Shown here: one piece after another, positions 1-7,490 of the stretch
Layout: each line of letters begins with the position of its first letter
Numbering within the stretch: the first letter of the stretch is position 1
NCBI RefSeq assembly: GCF_050571805.1
Contig: NZ_CP192219.1
Length of the DNA: 64,000 nt
Direction: 5' to 3' (one strand)
From: Halodesulfovibrio aestuarii
GTDB taxonomy: Bacteria > Desulfobacterota > Desulfovibrionia > Desulfovibrionales > Desulfovibrionaceae
Position numbers and translations under genes: made by a program
The notes under the pieces: model-generated
Database searches by the model: none
Told to the model about the DNA's origin: nothing
Seen by the model: the letters and a program-made list of their open reading frames with translations, nothing else

Positions 1-351
1 GTGGAAGATCATAATGGTCGCGTTAAGGGCGCAGTCTCAATTTGGGACACAATGCGTTTTATGGAAGATACCCTGCTGCGCGGTGACGGCTTGAAATGCC
101 TTGATGAAAATCGTTATGAGCAGATGTTTACCAACGCTTGTAAGGTGTCCGGTTCTATCAGCGTAAAAGACGTTATGGATAAGGATATGACAGTAGTGCG
201 TCCTGACGAGCCGCTTTTGCTTGTACTGGAAGATTTTGTGAAAAAAGGTCGCAGTTACGCGGTGGTGATGGAAGGTGGACATGTCATCGGTGTTATTATG
301 ATCAACGATATTTATAAAGAAATTAGTGATCAAATTCTAGCCCGCGGCTAA
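1..351 (+). CDS. CBS-domain protein, C-terminal part (cut by window start)
   Basis: The reading frame is open from base 1, so the true start lies outside the window. The visible 116 residues hold the end of one CBS motif (a VKGAVSIWDTMRF stretch, like the usual G-V-S-x-x-D ending) and then a second, complete CBS motif from about residue 55 (VKDVMDKDMTVVRPDEPL to GVIMINDIYKEI). Paired CBS motifs form a Bateman module that commonly binds adenosyl ligands. Nothing else is visible, so this may be a stand-alone two-CBS protein or the tail of a larger enzyme or transporter. A strong terminator follows 15 bases after the stop. The CBS assignment is firm; the role is unknown. Confidence 0.8.
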   Translation: MEDHNGRVKGAVSIWDTMRFMEDTLLRGDGLKCLDENRYEQMFTNACKVSGSISVKDVMDKDMTVVRPDEPLLLVLEDFVKKGRSYAVVMEGGHVIGVIMINDIYKEISDQILARG

Positions 352-365
352 TTATGTACGTAAAT

Positions 366-400
366 AAAGCCCTCTATTCCTTTAGGAATAGAGGGCTTTT
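366..400 (+). terminator. Rho-independent terminator after the CBS gene
   Basis: A perfect 15-bp stem (AAAGCCCTCTATTCC and its complement) closes a 4-base loop and is followed by TTTTCTTTT. The A-rich left flank means it could also stop transcription arriving on the minus strand from the next gene. Confidence 0.9.
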
Positions 401-433
401 CTTTTGTCTTAGATGAATTGCGTGGCGAGTCGG

Positions 434-1336
434 CTACTTCAGCGGTACAATTTCACATTGTAGTGACTGAGCTCCGTCTACAAAACGGATACCGAAATTT
501 GCCCAGAATGCTTCCATAATGTCGATGCCGTCAGAAAGGTCAGGGCTGCATTCGTCATATTTCAGGCGGAAGTATTCAAGAAGAACGCGGGTGTTGTTGT
601 CCAGCATGGGTGCTTCGCTGATAAGCTGTTCTTTTTCGCGAAGGTACTCATAGTGGTCCATGGTTGCATACGCAAAAATGATGGAGAATGAGAGCTGGGA
701 AATTTTCCCCTGAATCTGGGACAGGAATTGCGAAATGTTTTTGTGCGTTGGAAATTCCTGCTGCTGGAATTTAATCAAGTCATAGTATTCAGGTTTATTG
801 TTAATAAGGGCAAGGTTGCCCATAAGAGAGTTTTCAAGATCCGCACGCGCTGTGTCAGAAAGTTCTGTCTTAAGGACGTTCTTAACTAGAGCGTCGCGAA
901 ACTCAAAAGATTTGCGTGCTGCATCGTACTGATCGAACAATTGATACAGGTTCATAAAGTAGTTTGCAAAGCGATCTAATTTATGGCGAGTAAGGACCGG
1001 GAAGCGCCCCTTGTTTACTATGAGGGCAAACTCATGCCAGTAAATAGAGAAGCGAACCTGATTGTCGTAATGTTTTGTGAACAGGTTGGGATGGAACAGC
1101 AGGTAGTAGCCTTTCTCATGAAAAATGCTTCGCGCAACAGGCTCTGCACCCGGAATAGATTTAAAATCTGTAGTGCCCTGAAGTTCGTTAACTTTGGCAT
1201 CAAAGTTTTTAGGAACGATAATTTCATGAATGCGAAAAGCCATAGTGGCATGCCGTGCCGCTTCTCTGATGATTCCAAGTTCATCTGTAATTTCTTTACG
1301 TTGATTGCTGTTTCCAATCTCAACAGTAATTTCCAT
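434..1336 (-). CDS. Hypothetical protein, 300 aa
   Basis: Not recognised. The start is the ATG at 1336, with GGAG seven bases upstream on the minus strand. The product is soluble-looking, with no signal peptide or membrane segment, and is rich in aromatic and charged residues. A central stretch, from YHEKGYYLLFHPNLF-like sequence to a YWHEF segment, is followed by predicted helical sequence. The HEF segment does not form a full HExxH metalloprotease motif. The gene stands alone between a terminator and a long intergenic stretch, so the context gives no clue. Coding is likely because of length, a good ribosome site and the lack of a competing frame. Confidence 0.75.
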   Translation of the reverse strand: MEITVEIGNSNQRKEITDELGIIREAARHATMAFRIHEIIVPKNFDAKVNELQGTTDFKSIPGAEPVARSIFHEKGYYLLFHPNLFTKHYDNQVRFSIYWHEFALIVNKGRFPVLTRHKLDRFANYFMNLYQLFDQYDAARKSFEFRDALVKNVLKTELSDTARADLENSLMGNLALINNKPEYYDLIKFQQQEFPTHKNISQFLSQIQGKISQLSFSIIFAYATMDHYEYLREKEQLISEAPMLDNNTRVLLEYFRLKYDECSPDLSDGIDIMEAFWANFGIRFVDGAQSLQCEIVPLK

Positions 1337-1751
1337 GGGTGCTCCATTATAACAAAAAGTTTGTGGGCTCTTGCCTACCCTGCCAAGCGGTTCCCTGCAA
1401 GTATGAATTGTGTACGTTAGAAAATTACTGATGAATTTGGCCGAAAGTTTTTTTACTATGGCTATTTTTGTTTGAATGAATATAAAAGTACTTCGGTGTA
1501 ATTAAAGGATAAATTGACTGGAGGCGATGCCTTGTTATGTGTTTTTTTTACACAGGAGCAATCATCTGAAAACAACTGGTAGGGGGATAAAATCTGATTA
1601 AGTTCAGTTTGAGTCCTTGCCATCAAAGGGTCAAAACTGTATGGTGCGCACCTTCCGATTGGCAGAAAACACGCCGCAGGTACAACCCTGTGGCGTTTTT
1701 CTTCCTGACTTATAATATTAGATATAACGTTGCAATAAATAGAGATTGGAT
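1337..1751. other. 415-base intergenic region with a possible small RNA on the plus strand
   Basis: No protein gene is supported here. On the plus strand there is a promoter-like pair, TTGACT at 1514-1519 and TATGTG at 1536-1541, spaced 16. About 130 bases later comes an intrinsic terminator at 1671-1701. No coding sequence lies upstream of that terminator on its strand, so the stretch 1548-1701 may encode a small RNA of about 150 nt. It contains a GGTGCGCACC palindrome around 1643-1652. Confidence 0.4.
1671..1701 (+). terminator. Intrinsic terminator with no upstream plus-strand gene
   Basis: ACGCCGCAGG pairs with CCTGTGGCGT (one G-T wobble) around a short loop and is followed by TTTTTCTT. 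It precedes the zinc-ribbon gene by about 50 bases, so it either ends a small RNA or acts as an attenuator in that gene's leader. Confidence 0.7.
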
Positions 1752-2264
1752 ATGAGCAAAACAGGCAGCCTCTCTGCAGGTGATCGTATTGATACTAAAT
1801 GCACGCGCTGTAGTGATATTACAGGGCATGTAATTGTGGCAATGGTAGGTAGCGAAATTATTAAAGTGGAATGTCAGGCTTGCGGTAGTGTGCACAAATA
1901 CCGTGAGGCTCGTGCGCCGAAAAGCAAAGCACAGGTTTCCACTGTAAAAAAAGTTCGTAATGGCGACTCCCGCAAAGAAGCAATTTCCGCTGCACGTTCA
2001 GCTGCTGCTAAAAAAGCTGCTCAGACCCGCGCTACTCAGCGTGCGAAGCAGGAAGCAGAAGCTGTTATGATTGCATGGAAAACTGCAATGGTTGCAAAAG
2101 GCTCTGAAGGAGCTCGTACATACAACATGAATGAAACCTTCACAAAAGGTGATGTTGTACAGCATCCTACTTTTGGCATGGGCGAAGTACAGGTTGTTAC
2201 TAAGCCTAATAAAATGGAAGTGTTATTTGAAGACGGTGTTAAAGTGTTGCGCTGTCGTGTATAG
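1752..2264 (+). CDS. Small zinc-ribbon protein with basic linker and CarD/Tudor-like C-terminus
   Basis: The product has 170 residues. I chose the ATG at 1752 rather than the in-frame TTG two codons earlier. Two CxxC pairs (CTRC near residue 16 and CQAC near 40) form a likely zinc ribbon. Residues 50-115 are rich in Ala, Lys and Arg and look like a nucleic-acid-binding or flexible helical linker. The last 45 residues (FTKGDVVQHPTFGMGEV and following) resemble the small beta-barrel found in CarD and at the UvrD C-terminus, where it contacts RNA polymerase. An RNA-polymerase-associated role is therefore inference only. The gene is monocistronic, bounded by two terminators. Confidence 0.75.
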   Translation: MSKTGSLSAGDRIDTKCTRCSDITGHVIVAMVGSEIIKVECQACGSVHKYREARAPKSKAQVSTVKKVRNGDSRKEAISAARSAAAKKAAQTRATQRAKQEAEAVMIAWKTAMVAKGSEGARTYNMNETFTKGDVVQHPTFGMGEVQVVTKPNKMEVLFEDGVKVLRCRV

Positions 2265-2276
2265 GTATGTTTTTTT

Positions 2277-2317
2277 AAAAACGGGGATGACTTGTTAGTC
2301 ATCCCCGTTTTTTTTTA
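2277..2317 (+). terminator. Rho-independent terminator
   Basis: ACGGGGATGAC pairs perfectly with GTCATCCCCGT across a 6-base loop, followed by a run of T. It ends the zinc-ribbon gene at 1752-2264. Confidence 0.92.
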
Positions 2318-2390
2318 TCAACTGTATGGGATAGGAGGCGTCGCTTTTCGTGGCATCCTGGCATCATACGGGTTGTAATCTGTCTTGTCT

Positions 2391-2690
2391 TTACATGTTC
2401 TTGGGCAAAGTATTCGAAAACCATTCTCTAATGGCTTCCGGAGAGGCTCTGTATATTCCGTCGGAGCATTTACGTACCGGAAAATTCTCTTCTTTGATCC
2501 ACTTTTTGATAGTACTTGGCCCTGCACCTACTGCTCTGCATATCGCTGTAAGTCCTACCAGAACAATTTGTCCATTTGATATATACGTGCGCGCTCTACC
2601 TTGCAGAACTGCAGACGGCGGAAGCGAATATTCTGCACCCGGTTCAATTCCGCAGTTGTCGCAGGCATCGTTGTATCCATAAACGTTCAT
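2391..2690 (-). CDS. Small helix-turn-helix protein of the excisionase/phage type
   Basis: The product has 99 residues; the start is supported by AAGGA upstream of the ATG at 2690. An N-terminal CDNC pair may bind metal. From about residue 45 the sequence VGLTAICRAVGAGPSTIKKW followed by a basic wing and SPEAIREWF matches the winged helix-turn-helix of AlpA/Xis-like and small phage DNA-binding proteins. It is the last gene of a three-gene minus-strand run diverging from an S24 repressor, so it probably belongs to a phage-type control region. Specific function unknown. Confidence 0.65.
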   Translation of the reverse strand: MNVYGYNDACDNCGIEPGAEYSLPPSAVLQGRARTYISNGQIVLVGLTAICRAVGAGPSTIKKWIKEENFPVRKCSDGIYRASPEAIREWFSNTLPKNM

Positions 2691-2723
2691 GCATGTCCTT
2701 TGGATGGTATGTGGGGTGGTGAT

Positions 2724-3170
2724 TTAAAAGCCAAGTCCAATATCAGGCATGCGGAACAGGTCTCTGGCATATCTATCCGGTGGAATCTCGCCGGTAGCCC
2801 AAGGGTCTTCAAAGAGAGAGTACCCGCCTGCATTACTTCCATTTCTATGTTTTGCAAGACACGCGTTACTGCAAATTTTACTGCTTACACCGTGTGTAAA
2901 TTTTTTTTCACACACGATGCAGTGTTTTTCATCAGTTCCATGTCTGTCATGTGCTGCATGGTTTGCAGAGGCTGCGCATGAGCGTGAGCAATAGACTTGC
3001 CCTGCACGCTTTACAAAGTGCCTTCCGCACCACGGGCAACTTACTGTTTGTTTAATGCGTTTGGCTTCGGCCGCGCATTTTCGGGAACAATATTTCCCTT
3101 TACCGGCATTGTGACGTGCCGGACGGACATAAAACTCAGTTCCGCATTGGTTGCAAGGTACTACAGGCAT
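2724..3170 (-). CDS. Tandem zinc-ribbon protein, 148 aa
   Basis: Three successive Cys-rich modules are visible: CNQCGTEF to YCSRKC (residues about 6-33), CPWCGRHF to YCSRSC (about 45-65) and CIVCEKKF to ICSNAC (about 84-105). Each has the CxxC...CxxxC spacing of the zinc ribbons found in HNH-associated and phage proteins. No nuclease catalytic motif can be seen. The ATG at 3170 has GGAGGA upstream, and the start overlaps the end of the preceding gene by 10 bases, so the two are translationally coupled. Probably nucleic-acid binding; role unknown. Confidence 0.7.
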   Translation of the reverse strand: MPVVPCNQCGTEFYVRPARHNAGKGKYCSRKCAAEAKRIKQTVSCPWCGRHFVKRAGQVYCSRSCAASANHAAHDRHGTDEKHCIVCEKKFTHGVSSKICSNACLAKHRNGSNAGGYSLFEDPWATGEIPPDRYARDLFRMPDIGLGF

Positions 3171-3466
3171 GACCGTCCTCCATTATAGAACGTGTTGCAT
3201 CGTTCAATTGCCCGCAAAATTGCGTGGCCAGAGTGGTTAGTTGGTGATGTATGGTGATTAAATTCAGCGTAGTACAACTGTAGTAAACGCTGGTGTTCTC
3301 CTACTTCGATCTGCACCATAGGCTGGTATCCGCTTCCAGCACGAGGTTGATTGCATTCTGGGCAGATCGCAATTCCCACGCACGCCATTCTCCAAGGTCG
3401 GGAAAAGTTTCGACCACACACTGTGCAGCGAGTGCGTTCCGGGGCGTGAAAAGAATAAACGGACAT
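3161..3466 (-). CDS. Small zinc-ribbon protein, first gene opposite the repressor
   Basis: The product has 101 residues. I set the start at the ATG at 3466 because GGAGGA lies 8 bases upstream; a longer in-frame extension lacks a ribosome site. A CTVC pair near residue 15 and a CPEC pair near 35 make a single zinc ribbon. The C-terminal half (GEHQRLLQLYYAEFNHH and following) looks helical. No enzyme motif is visible. It leads a minus-strand run of three genes and diverges from the S24 repressor; two candidate operators lie between the start codons. Function unknown. Confidence 0.65.
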   Translation of the reverse strand: MSVYSFHAPERTRCTVCGRNFSRPWRMACVGIAICPECNQPRAGSGYQPMVQIEVGEHQRLLQLYYAEFNHHTSPTNHSGHAILRAIERCNTFYNGGRSCL

Positions 3467-3558
3467 ATAAGTTTTCCTCCGAGTGTGCGTCAGAAAGTTT
3501 AAACAGTGCTTTCTGATTGCAAAAAAAATGACCATGAAGTGGCGAAGTGATCATATTG

Positions 3559-3573
3559 TTCACAAAATGCACA
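3559..3573. promoter_or_regulatory. Candidate repressor operator 1
   Basis: TTCACA-AAA-TGCACA: two 6-base halves around a 3-base spacer, in the divergent region before the S24 repressor. It shares 13 of 15 bases with the reverse complement of the site at 3591-3605 (TGCACA-AAA-TGTACA). The link to the repressor is inferred. Confidence 0.5.
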
Positions 3574-3590
3574 TCCACGTCAAGCATGTT

Positions 3591-3605
3591 TGTACATTTT
3601 GTGCA
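3591..3605. promoter_or_regulatory. Candidate repressor operator 2
   Basis: TGTACA-TTT-TGTGCA, an imperfect dyad with the same 6-3-6 layout as the sites at 3559-3573 and 4431-4445. It lies 44 bases before the repressor start codon and 18 bases from operator 1, spacing compatible with cooperative repressor dimers. Confidence 0.5.
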
Positions 3606-3648
3606 AAAAACTATTTTATTTTTTCTAACATTGTGCTATTTCATCCCT

Positions 3649-4425
3649 ATGAACAAAGACTACAGCGAAGAAGAATGGCAGCTTCAGGAATTCATTGCCG
3701 AGTCCATTAAGCTAGTAGGTGGGGTCCCTAAACTTGCAGAAATTGCAGGAGTAAGCCCGCGTACTGTGTATGCATGGAAGAAGGGAGAACGATATCCCAA
3801 CAGGCAGAATTTAAAGAAACTTACCAGATATCTGGAAAAGGTCGCTGAACAGACTGAATCATCCACCGAACTTTACTTCCCTTTATCTGTAGGGGCAGAG
3901 CGTCGTGGTGCGTCTGAGCATGTCGGGCGCAGTGATGTTGCGCAGGTAGATGACGCTGCGACAACATTCCTTGCTCCACCGCGAGGCCCCGACGAAGTTC
4001 AAGACGAGTTTCTCTTTGTGGATAAAGCGGAGGCGCGTCCAAGTGCCGGTGGTGGATCACTTGCAACAAGCGACTATTCAGATGGGCGCTACGCATTTCG
4101 CTTAGATTGGATCTTGCACAAGACGCAGGATGTAAACAGTCTGAAGATAATGGAAGTTATGGGGCGCTCTATGGAGAGTACGTTACATAACGGTGATCTT
4201 TGTCTTGTGAATCAATCAGACAAGAATCTTGTTGAAGACAGGGTGTATGTAGTGCGTCTAGACGATGAAATTTACGTAAAGCGCTTCTCCCGTATTCCGG
4301 GAAAATATTTATTCCGTGGTGACAACCGCGAGCTTGCATATCAGGATATAGAAATCGATCCCCGTGATGAGTCCCGAAGTTGGGAAGTCATCGGGCGGGT
4401 TATTTGGGCTGGAAAAGATTTATGA
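3649..4425 (+). CDS. LexA/cI-like repressor with S24 self-cleavage domain
   Basis: The product has 258 residues from the ATG at 3649. Residues about 18-55 form a helix-turn-helix (VPKLAEIAGVSPRTVYAWKKG) like phage CI/C2 repressors. After a variable linker, residues 160-250 form an S24 peptidase domain with the Ser of GRSMESTL at residue 174 and the Lys of DEIYVKRF at residue 211, so the catalytic dyad is intact. Such repressors are inactivated by RecA-stimulated self-cleavage after DNA damage. No good ribosome site precedes the ATG, and an upstream in-frame extension is possible. It diverges from three small zinc-ribbon or helix-turn-helix genes, and matching dyads lie on both sides, so autoregulation is likely. 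Confidence 0.85.
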   Translation: MNKDYSEEEWQLQEFIAESIKLVGGVPKLAEIAGVSPRTVYAWKKGERYPNRQNLKKLTRYLEKVAEQTESSTELYFPLSVGAERRGASEHVGRSDVAQVDDAATTFLAPPRGPDEVQDEFLFVDKAEARPSAGGGSLATSDYSDGRYAFRLDWILHKTQDVNSLKIMEVMGRSMESTLHNGDLCLVNQSDKNLVEDRVYVVRLDDEIYVKRFSRIPGKYLFRGDNRELAYQDIEIDPRDESRSWEVIGRVIWAGKDL

Positions 4426-4430
4426 TGCTA

Positions 4431-4445
4431 TGCACATAATGTGCA
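4431..4445. promoter_or_regulatory. Candidate repressor operator 3, perfect dyad
   Basis: TGCACA-TAA-TGTGCA, inside a longer perfect palindrome at 4429-4447, five bases after the repressor stop codon. The half-sites and 3-base spacer match the two sites upstream of the repressor. Confidence 0.5.
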
Positions 4446-4481
4446 TAAGACTGTATTGCTTTGTTTATCATTTTGGTCTGC

Positions 4482-4520
4482 AAAAGCGTTTTTGGGATTT
4501 TCCTGAAAGCGCTTTTTTTT
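4482..4520 (+). terminator. Rho-independent terminator after the repressor
   Basis: AAAAGCG pairs with CGCTTTT, extended through T-A and GG/CC pairs, then a run of T. The remaining sequence from 4521 to 4733 shows no gene; the only notable signal is the ribosome site of the next gene. Confidence 0.8.
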
Positions 4521-4733
4521 TGTATTACTATTGAATGACTTTTGCTGGTAGAAGGAACTGCAAAGCAACTCAGCATGAGTGAGGGGGGGAGCCGTTTCAT
4601 GGAGTATGTTAGACAAAATAATTCTAGAATCTTCCTTTTTTCTTTTCATGTGCTACTATTAAAGTATATTTTATCAGTGTAATAAGGTGATTATGTAAGT
4701 TGCTGATTGTATGGGTATAGTAAGGAGAGGTCT

Positions 4734-5225
4734 ATGAATTATCATAAAGCAGAAAGTATGACAGAGTTGTTTTGGCGAAAGTCGCGTAACCCACTCACGG
4801 TTTGGCCCCGTCTTCTTCTTAGCTTGCTTATTTTTATAGCATTCTGGTCACATTCTCTATGGTGGATCATTTTCTTATTCTTTTTGCAGACTGCAATACT
4901 TTTCTTTGCACCGCCTGCATCGAAATATGAAAACTGCTTGACGCGGGCAGCTGACGGCTTCCGGATATGGACAGTGGTGCGTTCCGCGGAAGAACGTAAT
5001 ACGATGTTGCTTTTGTTTTTATTTTCAGCCGTTGCCTTTTTTGCTGCGCTTTGGGCACACTATCTTTTCTGGGTGTTCTTTTTTGGTGTACAGCTCGTAA
5101 TTGCGAAGCTTTTGCTTATCCGAAGATTTGCTGCCATGGCCAGACAAGTTGAATATGACGTGCACGTAGGACTCACTGCTGACGATTTGCAAGCGATAGT
5201 GAGCCGTTGCAATCTGACAAATTAA
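4734..5225 (+). CDS. Small integral membrane protein, four predicted segments
   Basis: The product has 163 residues. The ATG at 4734 is preferred over an upstream in-frame ATG because AAGGAGAGG sits directly before it. Two hydrophobic hairpins are visible: residues about 20-60 (LLLSLLIFIAFWS and IIFLFFLQTAILFF) and about 85-130 (LLLFLFSAVAFFAALWAHYLFW and beyond). The C-terminus is short and hydrophilic. No family recognised. It lies 28 bases upstream of the NlpC/P60 lipoprotein gene on the same strand, so the pair is probably co-transcribed and may act together at the envelope. Confidence 0.75.
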   Translation: MNYHKAESMTELFWRKSRNPLTVWPRLLLSLLIFIAFWSHSLWWIIFLFFLQTAILFFAPPASKYENCLTRAADGFRIWTVVRSAEERNTMLLLFLFSAVAFFAALWAHYLFWVFFFGVQLVIAKLLLIRRFAAMARQVEYDVHVGLTADDLQAIVSRCNLTN

Positions 5226-5253
5226 TATAGAGTAGGGGACAAGGGGGCGCTTT

Positions 5254-6804
5254 GTGGCTGAATTAGTGCGAAATCTGCGAAAATGTCATAAGGGGCTCAG
5301 ACTTGCGTTTGCTCTTGTTGTGCTCATGGCAACGTGCGTAAGTCTCGCTGCGTGTAGCAAAACCGGTAGATATCCGGTGTGGGAGTATAATCGGCAGAAT
5401 AATGTTGCCGATTTAGAAAACCTCTCGCAAAATCCTTCGGATTATTTGACACACAGTGCTCATACGCCTGTGATGACGTTAGCTGAACAGGCGGTGCAGT
5501 TTTCCGCGCTTAAGACGTACCATTATGCTCCGTGGCGTCAGACAAAACCTAGCCTTTCTAAAGAAGATGCCTTTTGGGGAAACTCTGCGTATCCCTATGG
5601 TCTTGGCTATGCAGAAAATCTGCTTCCATGGACAGAAGCTGCCATGTCCAGACTTGTGGACAGTCAGTCCATGGAAACGTATCCAAGTATGGCGAGACAT
5701 GCGATTACGGTACGTACTTCATCGTTGCGCGTATTGCCAACAGTGAAACCGTACTTTTTTAATCCAGCTCTACCTGGAGAGGGATTTCCATTTGATTATT
5801 ATCAGAATTCAAGTGTCCATGCCGGAACACCTCTTTTTATTTCGCACGCTTCTATCTCTGGAGAATGGCTCTATGCAGAAACCGCGTACGCAAGTGGTTG
5901 GATTCTCGCCAACGATGTTGCGTTCGTAACAAAAGAGCAAGAGCAGCTTGTTATGTCCGGAACATTGTATGCCATTATGTGCGATAATGTGACATTGCAA
6001 ACAGCAGAAGGGCAGTATCTTTCCACAGGATTTGTGGGAGGTGTTTTTTCTAAAGCGCCAAAGTCAGGGGGAGAGTCTGTTTCGGCTGTAGCAGGCTCAG
6101 CTGAGGGGGAAAAAAAGGCAAGAACGAAGAAAGATGTAGTTGAATCGATGACGCAACATAAGCACGATGACATGCAATATAAAATGATATCTGCTATGGA
6201 GCCTCGTTCGTATGTTTCTTTATTGGTACCTGCCCGTAATTCTCTGGGGCAGGCAGAGTTTTTTAGTGCCCCCGTTTGGACTGAGCAGGCGGCAGAAATT
6301 CCCGCACCCTTGACGCCAAGGGCAATGGCGGAGCTGGCTAAACATATTATCGGGCAACGGTACGGCTGGGGCGGGTTATATTTAGACAGGGACTGCTCTT
6401 CTACTATTCGTGATCTTTTTATGGCGTTTGGAGTGTGGTTACCACGTAACTCAGGCCCTCAGGCGGAAAGAGGTAAGAAAGTTATCTCGTTGAAAGGTCT
6501 GACTGCCAGTGAAAAGCGTGATGTGATTATTGAAAACGGCATCCCCTTTTTCTCCCTTATCGGCCTGAGAGGCCATATTGGGCTCTACTTAGGATATGAA
6601 CCTGTGACTAAAATGCCATTTATGTTGCACGACCTATGGGGAGTCCGCACATTTAATGCGGATCGTGAGAGCAGGGCGATTGTCGGTCGTATCTCCATCA
6701 CAACGCTCAGGCCGGGTGAAGAACGGCGGGATGTAAAGAAGGACTATTTCTATAGCAGGATCCTTAAGTTACAAATAAAACCCGGAATGTGGGAAAATAA
6801 ATAA
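5254..6804 (+). CDS. SH3/NlpC-P60 (C40) peptidoglycan-hydrolase lipoprotein
   Basis: The product has 516 residues from a GTG at 5254 with a G-rich ribosome site. The N-terminus is a lipoprotein signal ending in LAAC, with lipid-carrying Cys34. The middle (residues about 140-330) resembles SH3-like domains that hold the cell wall. The C-terminal region is an NlpC/P60 cysteine peptidase, with Cys381 in DRDCSS, His441 in GHIGLYLG and His459 in LHDLWG as the probable C-H-H triad. Such enzymes cut gamma-D-Glu to diamino-acid bonds in peptide stems. A low-complexity Gly/Ser/Lys insert near residues 265-300 separates domains. Lipid anchoring implies it works in the periplasm. Confidence 0.88.
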   Translation: MAELVRNLRKCHKGLRLAFALVVLMATCVSLAACSKTGRYPVWEYNRQNNVADLENLSQNPSDYLTHSAHTPVMTLAEQAVQFSALKTYHYAPWRQTKPSLSKEDAFWGNSAYPYGLGYAENLLPWTEAAMSRLVDSQSMETYPSMARHAITVRTSSLRVLPTVKPYFFNPALPGEGFPFDYYQNSSVHAGTPLFISHASISGEWLYAETAYASGWILANDVAFVTKEQEQLVMSGTLYAIMCDNVTLQTAEGQYLSTGFVGGVFSKAPKSGGESVSAVAGSAEGEKKARTKKDVVESMTQHKHDDMQYKMISAMEPRSYVSLLVPARNSLGQAEFFSAPVWTEQAAEIPAPLTPRAMAELAKHIIGQRYGWGGLYLDRDCSSTIRDLFMAFGVWLPRNSGPQAERGKKVISLKGLTASEKRDVIIENGIPFFSLIGLRGHIGLYLGYEPVTKMPFMLHDLWGVRTFNADRESRAIVGRISITTLRPGEERRDVKKDYFYSRILKLQIKPGMWENK

Positions 6805-6810
6805 AAAGAA

Positions 6811-6838
6811 GCCCCTGAGATAATTTAAACTCAGGGGC
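6811..6838. terminator. Bidirectional terminator between convergent genes
   Basis: GCCCCTGAG and CTCAGGGGC form a perfect 9-bp stem with a 10-base loop. T-rich sequence follows on the minus strand, and a weaker T run follows on the plus strand. It separates the NlpC/P60 gene from the methyltransferase gene. Confidence 0.82.
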
Positions 6839-6845
6839 TACATTT

Positions 6846-7490
6846 TTAGCAGCTATACTTTGATCGGTGCGACGATTTTATCTCTGCTGTTTTGGTTAAT
6901 ACTGGAACAGGTTGCCTACACTGGTAGAGAAAGGCAGGAGGGAAATTGTTCCAGACAATCCTGGATCTATCCACGTTGCAAAATGATTGTGCCAGTTGTT
7001 TGCGAAAAGCTGAAAAAGACGGAAGAACAGCACCGCAAACATAGGCGTATGTAATAAATGTACCATTGGGCTTCAGGCTTGTTCGTATTGCCTGTGTAAG
7101 TTCGCGCTGTTGTTTTGAAGAGAATGATGCCCAAGGTAGTGACGAAATAATAACGTCTGCTTTGCCCACAGACCTTTGTCGTAATATGGTAGGAAGATTT
7201 TCCGCACAATCGAGTAAAAAGTAAGAATGGGGATGTTGAGCCACAAGCATCTTATAAAGATGTGGATTCTTTTCGATGGAAATAAATTCTGCTCCATCTT
7301 TCAATGATCGTAAAAGATGTTTTGAGAGACTCCCTGTGCCAGCCCCAAGTTCTACCACAACATCAGCATTAGTGATTCGTTCGTTGCCAGCTATTTCCTT
7401 GCAAAGACTCGGACTGCTGGAACAAACGGTACCAGTTGAAAATGGGTCGCGTATGAATTCTCGTAACATGCTCCAACGGGATGAACGCAT
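6846..7490 (-). CDS. SAM-dependent methyltransferase, phospholipid N-methyltransferase/KsgA-like
   Basis: The product has 214 residues. The Rossmann motif I is visible as VVELGAGTGSLSKHLL (about residues 45-60), followed by ISIEKNPHLYKML (motif II acidic residue) and DVIISSLPWASF, the position of the N/D-PPY-like motif IV. This layout fits the rRNA adenine dimethylase-like fold used by bacterial phospholipid N-methyltransferases (PmtA-like). The N-terminal FIRDPFSTGTVCSSSPSL segment is typical of that group. The likely substrate is phosphatidylethanolamine at the inner membrane, but this is family-based inference. Convergent with the lipoprotein gene. Confidence 0.75.
   Translation of the reverse strand: MRSSRWSMLREFIRDPFSTGTVCSSSPSLCKEIAGNERITNADVVVELGAGTGSLSKHLLRSLKDGAEFISIEKNPHLYKMLVAQHPHSYFLLDCAENLPTILRQRSVGKADVIISSLPWASFSSKQQRELTQAIRTSLKPNGTFITYAYVCGAVLPSFSAFRKQLAQSFCNVDRSRIVWNNFPPAFLYQCRQPVPVLTKTAEIKSSHRSKYSC

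Noticed and set aside
983..1420. Long plus-strand frame opposite the 434-1336 gene
   Set aside because: It lacks a ribosome site and its translation looks like the mirror of a real gene; the minus-strand frame has a proper start.
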